Source of the DNA: Achromobacter animicus
GTDB lineage: Bacteria; Pseudomonadota; Gammaproteobacteria; Burkholderiales; Burkholderiaceae_B
Direction of reading: 5' to 3'
NCBI RefSeq assembly: GCF_902859585.1
Contig: NZ_CADIJM010000003.1
Span: forward strand, 186,001-250,000
DNA length: 64,000 nucleotides
Each line of letters begins with the position of its first letter. Position 1 is the first letter of the stretch. Position numbers and translations under genes: made by a program. Below the pieces are notes generated by a model that worked only from the letters and a program-made list of their open reading frames with translations, searched no databases and was not told the origin of the DNA. This document shows positions 8,617 through 16,788 of this stretch, piece by piece.

Positions 8617-9683
8617 CAAGCGGTATCCCCAGCCACGTTGGGCGACGCCGCCGATGGGCGATCGCCGGATTGAACGCGCTTGGTAATTTGAGCGACCGTT
8701 TGCGCGGTGCGCTCCAGCAGTTTACTCACTACGGCTTCGCGCGCGCGTTGCAAGGCAAAACCGAAGGCGTAAACGTCCGCGGATCCGTGGCTCTTGATGA
8801 CGACGCCACGCAAGCCGAGCAAAGCCGCGCCGTTGTAGCGGCGGTTGTCCACGCGGTTGCGCAGGCGGTTCAGCACAGGCTTGGCCACCGCGCCGGCGAT
8901 CAGCGTGATCAGATTGCGCTTGAACTCTTCGCGAATGATGCTGGACAGCATCTTCGCCAGTCCTTCCACGGACTTGAGCACGACGTTGCCGACAAAGCCG
9001 TCGCAGACGACGACGTCGACCGTGCCCTTGAAGATGTCATTGCCTTCGACGTTGCCGTAGAAGTTCAGCGGGCTGCCGCGCAGAAGCTCGGCGGCTTCCT
9101 TGACGACTTCGTTGCCCTTGATGACTTCTTCGCCAATGTTCAGCAAGCCCACGGTGGGGTTGTCGCGATGGTCCACCGCCTGCGACAGCGCGGCGCCCAT
9201 GATGGCGAATTGCAACAGGTGCTCGGCCGTGCAGTCCACATTCGCGCCCAGGTCCAGCACCGTGGTGGCGCGGCCCGTCTGGTTCGGAATGGACGTGGCG
9301 ATCGCCGGGCGATCAATGCCGTCCAGCGTCTTGAGCACATAACGTGAGATGGCCATCCAGGCGCCCGTGTTGCCTGCGGAAATGCAGGCGTCCGCCCGCC
9401 CATCCTTGACGGACTGGGCAGCGAGGCGCATGGAGGAGTCTTTTTTGCGGCGCAGGGCGACCTCGACCGGGTCGTCCATGGTGACGACTTCGGAAGCCGC
9501 CACGATCTCAAAGCGATCGCGCGCCACGTTGCGGTGCTCGGAGAGCGCCGCTTCGATAGCGTCGGGAAGCCCGACCAGCAATAGCCGGGTGTCCGGAAAT
9601 TGCCGGGCGAACTCGATCGCAGCCGGAATCGTGACGGGCAGACCGAAGTCTCCGCCCATACAGTCTATGGAGATGCGTATCAC
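8616..9683 (-). CDS. plsX: Phosphate acyltransferase
   Basis: A 355-residue enzyme that converts acyl-ACP to acyl-phosphate, the acyl donor for PlsY in phospholipid synthesis. The N-terminus [13 protein letters not shown] and the SAGNTGAWM and [12 protein letters not shown] segments are typical of PlsX. It starts with GTG at 9683; the ribosome-binding site is weak. It sits between rpmF and fabH, a conserved arrangement tying ribosome supply to membrane lipid synthesis. Confidence 0.96.
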   Translation of the reverse strand: MIRISIDCMGGDFGLPVTIPAAIEFARQFPDTRLLLVGLPDAIEAALSEHRNVARDRFEIVAASEVVTMDDPVEVALRRKKDSSMRLAAQSVKDGRADACISAGNTGAWMAISRYVLKTLDGIDRPAIATSIPNQTGRATTVLDLGANVDCTAEHLLQFAIMGAALSQAVDHRDNPTVGLLNIGEEVIKGNEVVKEAAELLRGSPLNFYGNVEGNDIFKGTVDVVVCDGFVGNVVLKSVEGLAKMLSSIIREEFKRNLITLIAGAVAKPVLNRLRNRVDNRRYNGAALLGLRGVVIKSHGSADVYAFGFALQRAREAVVSKLLERTAQTVAQITKRVQSGDRPSAASPNVAGDTA

Positions 9684-9742
9684 GGGTGCCAGGTATCAGC
9701 GCTCAGCCGAAATGGTCCGAGTACGAGTTCGGCCCGGGGGCC

Positions 9743-9925
9743 TTATTCGTCGGCCTTGGTCTTCAGGACCTTGCGGCCACGGTAGAAGCCGTTGGGGCTG
9801 ATGTGGTGACGCAGGTGCGTTTCACCGGTGTTGGGTTCGATGGCGGTCGACGGGGCCACCAGAAAATCGTGCGAACGGTGCATACCGCGCTTGGAGGGGG
9901 ACTTCTTGTTTTGTTGAACGGCCAT
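9743..9925 (-). CDS. rpmF: 50S ribosomal protein L32
   Basis: A 60-residue basic ribosomal protein. The [20 protein letters not shown] start is characteristic. No CxxC zinc pair is present, so this is the zinc-independent form. AGGAG lies before the ATG at 9925. It is placed between the DUF177 gene and plsX, as in E. coli (yceD-rpmF-plsX). Confidence 0.98.
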   Translation of the reverse strand: MAVQQNKKSPSKRGMHRSHDFLVAPSTAIEPNTGETHLRHHISPNGFYRGRKVLKTKADE

Positions 9926-9977
9926 GATGACTCCTAGAAACGGGGCGCATTGTACGCGATGCGGCCCGATGTTGATC

Positions 9978-10652
9978 TCAATCTTTGTGCTTCAGTTGTT
10001 CCAGCACCGCAAACGGCGACGGACGCTTGACAGCGGGCTCCTCTTCAGAAGCTTCGCTGGCCTTGGCCTGCGCGCCCGGGCATACATCATGCTTGGGCAC
10101 ATACGGAATGCTCAGAATGAGCTCATCTTCGATCTGGGCCAACAGATCAAAATGATGCGAACCCACCACCTTTTCAGGTTGCTGGGCCACAGAATCCCTT
10201 CCTACGCCTTCGTCGTCCTCGTCGTCGTCATCGTCGCCTTGATCGGCAAAGGAATGATCATCGTCGAGGTCGTCTTCGGATTTGACCAGTTGCAGCACGA
10301 CTTCGCTGTCGACCGGATACGCAAACGGCGCATTGCACCGCTGGCACACAACCACCGGATTTGCCTTCACATGCAGGCGCAAAAGCGATTGGCCCATCAG
10401 CAAGCCGGTTTTGCCTTCTTCGCCTTGCACGGACCAGGTCACGAGTCCGGCTTCGCCCAGCGGTTGCTCGGGCAGGCCATCGACCACGCGGGCAAGACGC
10501 ACCAAGGCGATGCTGCCTTGCGCGCTTTTACCCAGACGGGCAAAGGCGAAGGCGTCGATGCGCTTGACGTCAGAGTCCGCCGCATTCACACCAGCACCGG
10601 CCGATCCGTCCGCGCGGCGACTCGCATCGCCAGGCTTTCCCTTCGGTGTCAT
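9978..10652 (-). CDS. yceD: DUF177 (YceD) family protein
   Basis: A 224-residue YceD-family protein. Plant and bacterial relatives act in 23S rRNA accumulation, and the gene almost always precedes rpmF as it does here. A CQRC pair (Cys103, Cys106) and a further Cys near 187 in DVCPG match the family's conserved cysteines. Residues 126-149 form a very acidic insert with a run of Asp/Glu. The ATG at 10652 ([10 protein letters not shown]) is preferred over the open frame to 10679 because it has AGGAA upstream. Confidence 0.88.
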   Translation of the reverse strand: MTPKGKPGDASRRADGSAGAGVNAADSDVKRIDAFAFARLGKSAQGSIALVRLARVVDGLPEQPLGEAGLVTWSVQGEEGKTGLLMGQSLLRLHVKANPVVVCQRCNAPFAYPVDSEVVLQLVKSEDDLDDDHSFADQGDDDDDEDDEGVGRDSVAQQPEKVVGSHHFDLLAQIEDELILSIPYVPKHDVCPGAQAKASEASEEEPAVKRPSPFAVLEQLKHKD

Positions 10653-10687
10653 GTTGATGTTCCTGCAAAAATGCCGCAAAACGTTAG

Positions 10688-10717
10688 ATAATACTGTGAC
10701 TTACGTATTACCGTCAA
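10688..10717 (-). promoter_or_regulatory. Probable promoter of yceD-rpmF-plsX-fab cluster
   Basis: On the minus strand TTGACG (10717-10712) and TATTAT (10693-10688) are separated by 18 bp, about 35 bp before the yceD start. It lies in the 72-bp gap to the divergent maf gene. Confidence 0.6.
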
Positions 10718-10724
10718 ATGCCGC

Positions 10725-11327
10725 ATGCCCCACAAACCTAGCTTGATCCTCGCGTCCAGCTCGCGATACCGCAAAGAACTGTTGTCGCGCCTGCGGCTGC
10801 CCTTTTCCGCGATTTCCCCCGATGTAGACGAAACGCCACAACCCGGCGAAACCCCCGAGGTGCTGGCGCTGCGCCTGTCCGTCGCGAAGGCGATGGTGGT
10901 GGCGGAAAAACATCCGGGCAGCATCGTGATCGGCTCTGACCAGGTTGCCACCGTGGACGGCGCCCCCATCGGCAAGCCGGGCGACTTCACGCGGGCCCAG
11001 GCGCAACTGCGCGCGCTGTCGGGCAGACTGGTGGAGTTTCACAGCGCGCTGGCCGTGACCGACGGCCAACGCGTGGAAAAGGCCGACATTGTGACGCGCT
11101 GCCGGTTCCGCCAACTGTCCGACCATGCCATCGACGCCTACCTGCGCGCCGAAGAGCCTTACGATACCGCAGGCAGCGCCAAGGCGGAAAGCCTGGGCAT
11201 TGCCCTGATGGAAAGCATTCAAAGCGACGATCCAACCGCCATCATAGGCCTGCCGCTGATCGAGTTGACACGCATGCTGGCAACTTTCGGACTGGATCCG
11301 CTCGACGCCCCGGGAGCATCCGCATGA
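10725..11327 (+). CDS. Maf/YceF-type nucleotide pyrophosphatase
   Basis: A 200-residue Maf-family nucleotide diphosphatase, which hydrolyses non-canonical nucleotides (YceF prefers m7GTP). LILASSSRYRKELLSRL at the N-terminus and IGSDQVA around residue 69 are family signatures; the SDQVA variant matches the YceF rather than the YhdE branch. It is divergent from yceD, as in E. coli. Its last codons overlap the next gene by four bases. Confidence 0.9.
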   Translation: MPHKPSLILASSSRYRKELLSRLRLPFSAISPDVDETPQPGETPEVLALRLSVAKAMVVAEKHPGSIVIGSDQVATVDGAPIGKPGDFTRAQAQLRALSGRLVEFHSALAVTDGQRVEKADIVTRCRFRQLSDHAIDAYLRAEEPYDTAGSAKAESLGIALMESIQSDDPTAIIGLPLIELTRMLATFGLDPLDAPGASA

Positions 11328-12034
11328 CCGGCGCCCTGCACCTGATTCCGGTCAGCCTGGGCGATGCGCCCCCCGAGCGCTGGCTGCCAGCCGACGTGCG
11401 CGCGCTGGCCGGCCGGCTGGACACCTACATCGCCGAGAACGCCAAGACCGCCCGCGCCTTCCTGAAGCTCATCGGCACCACCCGGCCGCTGCAGGAAATC
11501 ACCATCCACACCCTCACCGACAAGGCCGACGCCGCGCAGATCAAGGCATGGCTCGACCCCGCAAAGCGCGGCGCGGAGATCGGCCTGGTTTCCGAGGCAG
11601 GCTGCCCCGCCGTCGCGGACCCCGGCGCCAAGGTCGTGGACGCAGCGCACCGCATGGGGATCGCCGTCAAACCCTGGGTAGGCCCCTCTTCGATTCTGCT
11701 GGGCTTGATGGCCAGCGGCCTGGACGGGCAGCGTTTCGCCTTTCATGGTTATGCCCCGGTGGAACCCGGCGAACGTGCCAAGCAACTGCGCGCCTGGGAG
11801 CAGCACTCGGCCCGCCACAACCAGACGCAGTTGTTGATCGAGACCCCGTACCGCAACGCGGCGATGTTTGCCACGCTGATCGCCACCCTGAAGGGCGACA
11901 CCAAGCTGTGCGTGGCGCGCTCGATGACGACGGCAGACGAATGGGTGGTCACCCATACGGTGGCCGACTGGAAGAAGCTGCCGGCGCCTCAGCTGGACAA
12001 GCTGCCGACGCTGTTCCTGTACCTGGCGCGCTGA
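11324..12034 (+). CDS. RsmI-like SAM-dependent methyltransferase
   Basis: A 236-residue tetrapyrrole-methylase-fold protein related to RsmI (16S rRNA C1402 ribose methyltransferase). It carries GLVSEAGCPAVADPGAKVV, GPSSILLGLMASGL and ETPYRN, all RsmI-like, but is shorter than RsmI (about 280-290) and lacks its usual N-terminal GTLYVVATPIGNL. It is therefore probably the RsmI-related paralogue that accompanies maf in betaproteobacteria; its substrate is not known to me. ATGA overlap with maf implies coupling. Confidence 0.82.
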   Translation: MTGALHLIPVSLGDAPPERWLPADVRALAGRLDTYIAENAKTARAFLKLIGTTRPLQEITIHTLTDKADAAQIKAWLDPAKRGAEIGLVSEAGCPAVADPGAKVVDAAHRMGIAVKPWVGPSSILLGLMASGLDGQRFAFHGYAPVEPGERAKQLRAWEQHSARHNQTQLLIETPYRNAAMFATLIATLKGDTKLCVARSMTTADEWVVTHTVADWKKLPAPQLDKLPTLFLYLAR

Positions 12035-12036
12035 TC

Positions 12037-12822
12037 ATGATCCGCCTATTTTCCACGCTGCTGGCCGCGGCGGTTCTGGCCGGCTGCGCGGCGCGCGGGC
12101 CCGCCGGCCTGGATCTTGACACTTCGATCACCGCCGTCAGCCAGAGCAGCCGGGTGCGATCCGTGGTCGTGCACTACACCACGGTCAACGACGCCGAGTC
12201 GCTGCGCCTGCTTTCCAAGGGCAAGGTCAGCGCGCATTACCTGCTGGACCTGGATGGCCGCGCCCATCGGCTGGTCGACGAAAACCGCGCCGCATGGCAC
12301 GCCGGGGCCAGTTCCTGGTACGGCAACATCGCAACGAACAGCACCTCGATCGGCATCGAGATCGTCAATCCGGGCTGGACCGAAGGCAGCGACGGGGAGC
12401 GCGTCTGGCACCCCTACGACGACCGCCAGGTCCGGGCGCTGACCATCCTGCTGCGCGACATCATCCGCCGGCACAACATCGTGCCGGAGAACGTCGTGGG
12501 CCACAGCGACATCGCGCCGCAGCGCAAGGTGGATCCGGGCCCGCTGTTCCCCTGGAAGACGCTGGCGGACGCGGGTATCGGGCGCTGGTACAACGAGGCA
12601 GGCGCGGCCCAGCATCTGGCTCGCCTGCAGATCGAAGGCGTGCCGGATGTCGCATGGTTTCAGAAGCAGCTGCAGCGGCTTGGCTACGCCAGTCCGCAGG
12701 ACGGCACTTTGGACCGCGCAACGATCAACACGCTGGCCGCGTTCCAGATGCACTACCGCCCTGCCCTGCACGATGGCCAGCCCGACGCGGAAACCGCGGC
12801 CATCATGCTGGCCATGCAGTAG
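12037..12822 (+). CDS. AmiD-like N-acetylmuramoyl-L-alanine amidase lipoprotein
   Basis: A 261-residue outer-membrane-type lipoprotein that should cleave the amide bond between muramic acid and L-Ala in peptidoglycan or its fragments. The lipobox VLAGC puts the acylated Cys at residue 17. The Amidase_2 zinc ligands fit His46 (VVHYTT), His156 (GHSDIAP) and Asp166 (KVDPGP). A peptidoglycan-binding domain occupies about 205-258 (WFQKQLQRLGY). The ATG follows the previous stop by two bases (TGATCATG). AmiD is the nearest known relative. Confidence 0.9.
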   Translation: MIRLFSTLLAAAVLAGCAARGPAGLDLDTSITAVSQSSRVRSVVVHYTTVNDAESLRLLSKGKVSAHYLLDLDGRAHRLVDENRAAWHAGASSWYGNIATNSTSIGIEIVNPGWTEGSDGERVWHPYDDRQVRALTILLRDIIRRHNIVPENVVGHSDIAPQRKVDPGPLFPWKTLADAGIGRWYNEAGAAQHLARLQIEGVPDVAWFQKQLQRLGYASPQDGTLDRATINTLAAFQMHYRPALHDGQPDAETAAIMLAMQ

Positions 12823-12848
12823 CTACGGCGCCCCAGCGCGCTAGCGGA

Positions 12849-13496
12849 CTACGCCCGCGCGCGCCACCAGGCAACGACGCGCCAACCCAGCAGCACGGCC
12901 AGCACCGCGGCGTAGATCGCGGGCTCGGACAGGTCATTCTTGCCCGCCTTGTGCCACCAGTAGTGCAGAATCGCCAGCAGGCCGATGGCATAGATGGCCC
13001 GGTGCAGCGTCTGCCAGCGCTTGCCCAACCGCCGCATCGCCCACTGCGTCGACGTGGCCGCCAGAGCGGTCATCAGCACGAAGGCCGAAAATCCCACCAT
13101 GATGAAGGGACGTTCGACGATGTCACGCACCATTTCGGCGGGATCGAACCCGCGGTCCCACCATACCCACGCCATGAAATGCAGCGCCGCGTAGAAGAAC
13201 GCGAACAATCCGCACATGCGCCGAACGCGTACCAGCGCGGGCTGCCCCGCCAGACGGCGCAGCGGCGTGATGGCCAGGGTGACCAGCAGGCATACCAGTG
13301 CCCAGGTGCCAGACGATCGCGTCAGGAATTCAACGGGATTTGCCGTGAGGCCGTCGTGCATTCCCAGCCATATCCAGCGCGCGAACGGCGCCAGGCCCAG
13401 CAGAAAGAGCAGCGGCTTGAAGCGCCCGATCGTCCGGGCCGAAAGCTGCGCCTTCCTGGGTGCCGCAGCCGAGGCAGCGCGAGGAGCAACGGACAC
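12849..13496 (-). CDS. msrQ: MsrQ haem membrane subunit
   Basis: A 215-residue inner-membrane b-type cytochrome that passes electrons from the quinone pool to MsrP. About six hydrophobic helices are visible, with histidines in ALHFMAWVWW, TLHRAIY and LHYWWHK that fit haem ligation. The N-terminus is extended by roughly 25 mostly polar residues. It follows msrP by 11 bp on the same strand. Confidence 0.92.
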   Translation of the reverse strand: MSVAPRAASAAAPRKAQLSARTIGRFKPLLFLLGLAPFARWIWLGMHDGLTANPVEFLTRSSGTWALVCLLVTLAITPLRRLAGQPALVRVRRMCGLFAFFYAALHFMAWVWWDRGFDPAEMVRDIVERPFIMVGFSAFVLMTALAATSTQWAMRRLGKRWQTLHRAIYAIGLLAILHYWWHKAGKNDLSEPAIYAAVLAVLLGWRVVAWWRARA

Positions 13497-13507
13497 GGAT
13501 CAGCGCC

Positions 13508-14470
<963 letters not shown>

Positions 14471-14637
14471 CGTAATCTCCGGTATGGCGCCGCGCTCCGT
14501 GAGCGCGCGCCCGCGTCAACCATGGACGCTGGACGGGGCTATCTTATTCCGCAGCGGCCTCGCGAAGCACGCGCAGCGCCTTTCGGATAGACCCGCCGGA
14601 CCGGCGGACGTTCCTAGCGGCCTTCATCAGCCAGAGC

Positions 14638-15300
14638 CTACGCGCCGGCACTCACGCGCGGCATAAGCCATTCGCGCACGAGCGGAACGGTGTCCAGCAC
14701 TGCTTGCGGGGCACATCCCTCAAGCTCCTTCAGGGTGTGTGCACCGTAGGTGACCCCCAGACCGTGCACACCCGCGTTGCAGGCCATCTGCAGATCATGC
14801 GATGTGTCGCCCACCATGATGACCCGCGACGGATCCACGTCCAGTTCCTGCATCAGTTCGTGCAGCATGGCCGGATGCGGCTTGCTGAAGGTCTCGTCGG
14901 CGGTGCGGGTCGCGTCGAACAGAGGGCCCAGGCCGGTCGCGGCCAGCGCGCGCGTCAGGCCGACGCGGCTCTTGCCCGTGGCGACAGCGAGCCGCACGTT
15001 CTGGCTGGCCAGGTCGGTCAGCAACTCGTTGATGCCCTCGAACAGGCGCAATTCCGGATCGCGCAGCAGGTAGTGCGTGCGGTAGCGCTCAAGGAAGCGA
15101 GGCAGCATGGCCTGCGTCAATTCGGGGACGGCACGGCGCAACGCGCTTTCGAGCGAAAGGCCGATGACCCAGCTTGCCTCGGACGCGGACGGCACCGCCA
15201 GATCCAGATCGCGGCAAGCGCCCTGAATGGCGGCCACGATGCTGTGCGTGGAATCCATCAGGGTGCCATCCCAGTCAAAGACGACCAGCGAATACGACAT
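14638..15300 (-). CDS. HAD-family phosphatase (Gph-like)
   Basis: A 220-residue HAD hydrolase. The nucleophile motif I is DWDGTLMDS (Asp9, Asp11), motif II is in AVATGKSR, and the Lys and acidic motif III/IV are FSKPHP and MVGDTSHD. The cap domain fits the phosphoglycolate phosphatase/beta-phosphoglucomutase group. It starts 1 bp after rluC, a common pairing in proteobacteria. The substrate is not defined by sequence. Confidence 0.88.
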   Translation of the reverse strand: MSYSLVVFDWDGTLMDSTHSIVAAIQGACRDLDLAVPSASEASWVIGLSLESALRRAVPELTQAMLPRFLERYRTHYLLRDPELRLFEGINELLTDLASQNVRLAVATGKSRVGLTRALAATGLGPLFDATRTADETFSKPHPAMLHELMQELDVDPSRVIMVGDTSHDLQMACNAGVHGLGVTYGAHTLKELEGCAPQAVLDTVPLVREWLMPRVSAGA

Positions 15301-15301
15301 A

Positions 15302-16279
15302 TCAGGCAGACTCCAGTGTTTTCAGGATGTTCCGGCAAGCTGGCGGCAGCTCGGCGGTCAGTGTCATGACCTCACCCGTCAGCGGGTGAGGCAGGGTGAG
15401 GCTGTGAGCGTGCAGGAACATGCGGTTGAAGCCCTGCCGCGCGAATTGCGCACGTACGTCGTCGTGGCCGTATTTGTCGTCCCCGACGATGGGAAAGCCG
15501 CTGGATGCCAGATGGACCCGGATCTGGTGGGTGCGTCCGGTGCGCAGCTCGGCGTCGACCAGACTGTAACCGCCAAAACGCTGTTTGAGCGTGACAATCG
15601 TGTGCGCCGTTTGCCCGTCCGGATCCACCTTGACGCGGCGCTCGCCGGACTGCGTGGTCCATTTGGTCAGGGACAGCTTGATGTGCTGGCGGTCGTTGAC
15701 CCAATCGCCCTCTACCAGCGCGAAATAATGCTTGTCGCTCCGGCCCTCGCGCAGCATGGCGTGCAGCGCCAGCAGCGCGCTGCGCTTCTTGGCGACCATC
15801 AACAGCCCCGAGGTTTCGCGGTCCAGCCGGTGCACCAGTTCCAGGAACTTGGCCTGCGGGCGCGCGGCGCGCAGTTGTTCGATCACGCCGAACGAGACTC
15901 CGCTGCCGCCGTGAACGGCAACACCGGCCGGCTTGTCCACCACGAGCATGGCGTCGTCTTCAAAGACGATCGGGAATTCGGCGGCGGGCACGGGTCGGGG
16001 CTTGCCGGGGTCAGGCAGGCGCAGGGGCGGGATGCGGACGACGTCGCCTTCCTCAACCCGGTAATCCACCTGGATGCGTCCCTTGTTGACGCGGACTTCG
16101 CCGCCGCGGATCGCCTTGTAGATGTGCGTCTTGGGCACCCCCTTGCACAGCCGCATGAGGAAGTTGTCCAGACGCTGGCCGGCATGCTCGGCGCCCACTT
16201 CAACCATGCGGACGGCGGGGGCTGCTTTAGAGGCGGATACGGGGGAGGAAGTTTCTTTGCGCATTGCGGAAAGCGACAT
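15302..16279 (-). CDS. rluC: 23S rRNA pseudouridine synthase RluC
   Basis: A 325-residue RluA-family synthase (positions 955, 2504 and 2580 of 23S rRNA in E. coli). An S4 RNA-binding domain spans about 33-90 (AGQRLDNFLMRLCKGVPKTH). The catalytic Asp153 is in HRLDRETSG. The divergent position next to rne is conserved and supports RluC over RluD. The first ATG (16279) is used; another at 16264 is possible. Confidence 0.93.
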   Translation of the reverse strand: MSLSAMRKETSSPVSASKAAPAVRMVEVGAEHAGQRLDNFLMRLCKGVPKTHIYKAIRGGEVRVNKGRIQVDYRVEEGDVVRIPPLRLPDPGKPRPVPAAEFPIVFEDDAMLVVDKPAGVAVHGGSGVSFGVIEQLRAARPQAKFLELVHRLDRETSGLLMVAKKRSALLALHAMLREGRSDKHYFALVEGDWVNDRQHIKLSLTKWTTQSGERRVKVDPDGQTAHTIVTLKQRFGGYSLVDAELRTGRTHQIRVHLASSGFPIVGDDKYGHDDVRAQFARQGFNRMFLHAHSLTLPHPLTGEVMTLTAELPPACRNILKTLESA

Positions 16280-16284
16280 ATAAT
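16257..16284 (+). promoter_or_regulatory. Candidate rne promoter inside rluC start
   Basis: TTGCGC (16257-16262) and a perfect TATAAT (16279-16284) are spaced by 16 bp on the plus strand. Transcription from here would give rne a leader of about 500 nt, in line with the long autoregulatory leader of E. coli rne. Confidence 0.45.
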
Positions 16285-16788
16285 CGGGACAGCCTTAAGG
16301 GGCTGAACTAGCCGCCTGGCGTAGAGATGCAACCAACACGCAACTCCGTCGAGCGCGCGGGCCGCCATTGTACTGCCTGCTCATTCAACCCCTGGGTCTC
16401 TTGGTCGCCGGCGCAACCGAGCCCTGCGGAATAGTGGTGTGGCATTCATCTTGCCCGCTGTTCCGGCAGGTCCGTTGCATGCCGCAAGCGGCTCTGAAGC
16501 ACTGCAAGAATCGTCGCATATTTAAAGCACCAGCTGCGTGTGGGCAACCAATCCGACCGCAGCTGCCGTTCACAGCATTTTTTCCGTCAAACCACATTCA
16601 GTGAAGCTGACCCTCCTGCTGACAGAACCCCGTGCCCCACGGCACGACGTGCCCGCCTGACCCGCGGCGGATACGCCTGGGCGCCGCCCAGGTACGGTCC
16701 GCACCTTCTTGCCCGCTTCAGCCGCAGCCCGAGTGGCCCGAGGTCACGCGCCGATATCGGCGCGTCATGACAACGGAGAAACCCTCTC
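16280..16788 (+). other. rluC-rne intergenic region: structured rne leader
   Basis: This 509-bp gap has no convincing gene. Three hairpins lie in its last third: CGTGCC/GGCACG (16631-16646), CCTGGGC/GCCCAGG (16676-16692) and the 20-bp perfect palindrome at 16746-16765. The last is 23 nt before the rne ATG, next to the CGGAGA ribosome-binding site. The arrangement suggests a 5' untranslated region through which RNase E controls its own mRNA; this is inference from position and structure. Confidence 0.55.

Noticed and set aside
14471-14637. Possible small gene or terminator between the HAD phosphatase gene and msrP
   Set aside because: Only a CCGCCGG-a-CCGGCGG palindrome near 14595-14610 is visible; no open frame with a start signal.
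16368-16604. A 78-codon frame in the rne leader
   Set aside because: It starts at TTG without a ribosome-binding site, has no recognisable features and lies in the putative untranslated leader.
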